Positions 61,595 to 64,000 of a stretch of DNA of 64,000 nucleotides are shown here, piece after piece. The stretch is taken from assembly GCA_922989275.2 (NCBI GenBank), contig OV277868.1, forward strand, positions 79,598,216 to 79,662,215, in the 5' to 3' direction. Under the pieces are notes generated by a model that worked only from the letters and a program-made list of their open reading frames with translations, searched no databases and was not told the DNA's origin. The first letter of the stretch is position 1. The number at the start of each line of letters is the position of its first letter. A program made the translations under genes and the position numbers. This stretch comes from Gari tellinella (Eukaryota; Mollusca; Bivalvia; Cardiida; Psammobiidae).

Positions 61595-63955
61595 TTTAGC
61601 TCACCTGGCACGAAGTGCCAAGGTGAGCTATTGGGATCGCTCGATGTCCGTCGTCCTTTCACAATTGCTCGTTAACACTCTAGCGGCCACAAATTTCATT
61701 GGATCTTCATGAAAGTTGATGACAATGTTTGTCTTGATAAATTCTAGGTCAAGTTCGAATGTGGGTCATGTGTGGTCAAAAACTAGGTCACTAGGTCAAA
61801 TCATAGAAAAACCTTGTTAACACTCTAGCGGCCACAAATTACATTGTATCTTCATGAAAGTTGGTGACAATGTTTGTCTTGATAACAACTAGGTCAAGTT
61901 TGAATGTGGGTCATGTCCGGTCAAAAACTAGGTCACTAGGTCAAATCATAGAAAAACCTTGTTAACACTCTAGAGGCTACACATTTCAATAGGTTTTCAT
62001 GAAACTTAGTCAAAATGTTTGTCTTGATGAAATCTAGATCAAGTTCGAATGTGGGTCATGTCCGGTCAAAAACTAGGTCACTAGGTCAAATCATAGAAAA
62101 ACCTTGTTAACACTCTAGCGGCCACAAATTACATTGTATCTTCATGAAAGTTAATGACAATGTTTGTCTTGATAAAAACTAGGTCAAGTTTGAATGTGGG
62201 TCATTTCCGGTCAAAAACAAGGTCACTAGGTCAAATCATAGAAAAACCTTCTTAACACTGTAGAGGCTACACATTTCAATAGGTTTTCATGAAACTTAGT
62301 CAAAATGTTTGTCTTGATTAAATCTAGATCAAGTTCGAATGTGGGTCACGTCCGGTTAAAAACTAGGTCACTAGGTCAAATCATAGAAAAACCTTGTTAA
62401 CACTCTAGCGGCCACAAATTACATTGTATCTTCATGAAAGTTGATGACAATGTTTGTCTTGATGAAATCTAGATCAAGTTCGAATGTGGGTCATGTCCGG
62501 TCAAAAACTAGGTCACTATGTCAAATCATAGAAAAACCTTGATAACACTCTAGCGGCCACAAATTTCATTGTATCTTCATGAAAATTGGTGACAATGTTT
62601 GTTTTGATGAAATCTAGGCCAAGTTCGAATGTGGGTCATGTCCGGTTAAGAACTAGGTCACTAGGTCAAATCATAGAAAAACCTTGTTAACACTCTAGAG
62701 GCTGCACATTTCAATAGGTTTTCATGAAACTTAATTAAAATGTTTGTCTTTATAAGATGTAGGTCAAGTTCGAATGTGGGTCATGTCTGGTCAAAACCTA
62801 GGTCACTAGGTCAAATCATAAAAAAACCTTCTTAACTCTCTAGAAGCTACAAATTTCATTAGATCTTCATGAGACTTGATCAAAATGTTTGTTTTGATAA
62901 AATCTAGATCAAGTTCGAATGTGGGTCATGTCTGGTCAAAAACTAGGTCACTAGGTCAAATCCTAGAAAAACCTCGTTAACACTCTAGAGGCTACAAATC
63001 TCAATAGACCTTAATGAAACTTGGTCAGAATGTTTGCGTCATTGATATCTAGGTCAAGTTCGAATGTGGGTCATGTCCAGTCAAAAACTAGGTCACTAGG
63101 TCAAATCATAGAAAAACCTTGTTAACACTCTAGAGGCTGCACATTTCAATAGGTTTTCATGAAACTTAATTAAAATGTTTGTCTTTATAAGATGTAGGTC
63201 AAGTTCGAATGTGGGTCATGTCTGGTCAAAACCTAGGTCACTAGGTCAAATCATAGAAAAACCTTCTTAACTCTCTAGAAGCTACAAATTTCATTAGATC
63301 TTCATGAGACTTGATCAAAATGTTTGTCTTGATAAAATCTAGATCAAGTTCGAATGTGGGTCATGTTTGGTCAAAAACTAGGTCACTAGGTCAAATCCTA
63401 GAAAAACCTCGTTAACACTCTAGAGGCTACAAATCTCAATAGACCTTAATGAAACTTGGTAGGAATGTTTGCGTCATTGATATCTAGGTCAAGTTCGAAT
63501 GTGGGTCATGTCCAGTCAAAAACTACGTCACTAGGTCAAATCATAGAAAATCCTTGTGAACACTCTAGAGGCTACAAATCTCATTGGATCTTGCTGAAAC
63601 TTGGTCAGAATGTTTGTTTCATTGATATCTAGGTCAAGTTCGAATGTGGGTCATGTCCGGTCAAAAACTAGGTCACTAGGTCAAATCATAGAAAAACCTT
63701 GTTAACACTCTAGAGGCTACAAATCTCGTTGGATATTGGTGAAATTGTCGCATTGATATCTAGGTCAAGTTTGAATACGGGTCATGTCCGGTCAAAAACT
63801 AGGTCACTAGGTCAAATCATTGGAAAATCTTGTTTACACTCTAGAGGTTGATTGTGGGTATACATGTCCAGTCATAATCTAGGTCACTATAGTTCAAGTT
63901 TGCCATGGTGTACCAGGTGAGCGATTTAGGGCCATAGTGGCCCTTGTTTCTAAAA
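61595..63955. mobile_element. CACCTGGCACGAAGTGCC element with about 145-bp tandem array
   Basis: Left end TAGCTCACCTGGCACGAAGT folds onto GCCAAGGTGAGCTA; right end GTACCAGGTGAGCGATTTAG is the inverted counterpart with GGGCCATAGTGGCCC beyond it. Between are about 15 units: AACCTTGTTAACACTCTAGA, TTTCATGAAACTTAGTCAAA, TCTAGGTCAAGTTCGAATGT, GGGTCATGTCCGGTCAAAAA, CTAGGTCACTAGGTCAAATC. Units alternate in type (GCGGCCAC versus GAGGCTAC). Noncoding. Structure fits the class of bivalve elements with internal satellite arrays. 60761-61594 has no recognised feature. Confidence 0.8.
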
Positions 63956-64000
63956 TGTTGTTATAATGGGTTAAATCAGGGCTCCAGATAAGATGCAGTA

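Overview
This is eukaryotic repeat-rich DNA, most likely from a bivalve mollusc. Evidence: GT-AG introns, an 18S rRNA-derived block, a Ty3/gypsy element, a tyrosine-recombinase retrotransposon, LINE and Tc1 remnants, and dense families of short palindromic transposons plus a CACCTGGCACGAAGTGCC-type element that I associate with bivalves. The organism call is inference from repeat content; no species marker gene is intact. Nothing suggests operons or prokaryotic genes.

Layout. 1-4545: 3' part of a Ty3/gypsy element (open pol frame, polypurine tract, 3' LTR), abutting a LINE reverse-transcriptase fragment. 5.0-9.1 kb: a cluster of palindromic MITEs. 9.47-35.4 kb: a PAT/Ngaro-type (DIRS order) retrotransposon on the minus strand, with split direct repeats A1 - ORFs - B1 - A2 - B2. 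Its gag frame is cut by about 20 kb of unrelated DNA (about 14.59-34.74 kb). That inner block holds rDNA-spacer-like sequence (six Pol I-promoter-like motifs, a 124/126-bp array, several long GC-rich subrepeats), an 18S rRNA pseudogene lacking the 530 loop, and a nine-exon minus-strand gene (29.5-34.15 kb) encoding acidic repeats, two C2H2 zinc fingers and the first part of what looks like a tyrosine recombinase. The gene's 3' end runs straight into spacer repeats.

35.4-64 kb: mostly short non-autonomous elements, with two single-exon paralogs of an unrecognised about 110-residue protein (36.15 and 55.28 kb), a broken Tc1-like transposase (39.6-40.8 kb), LINE 3' ends, an 83-bp array grown inside a MITE (42.2-43.9 kb), two tRNA-like sequences (one inside a terminal-inverted-repeat element) and a 145-bp array (61.6-63.95 kb).

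Most original points: (1) the retrotransposon split by an rDNA-spacer block carrying a truncated zinc-finger/recombinase gene; (2) a set of MITE families with different ends that share one central stem, TGATCAGACGCCGCG and its complement, kept palindromic by paired changes, with TTAA target sites in the best-defined families. No complete cellular gene with a known function is present.
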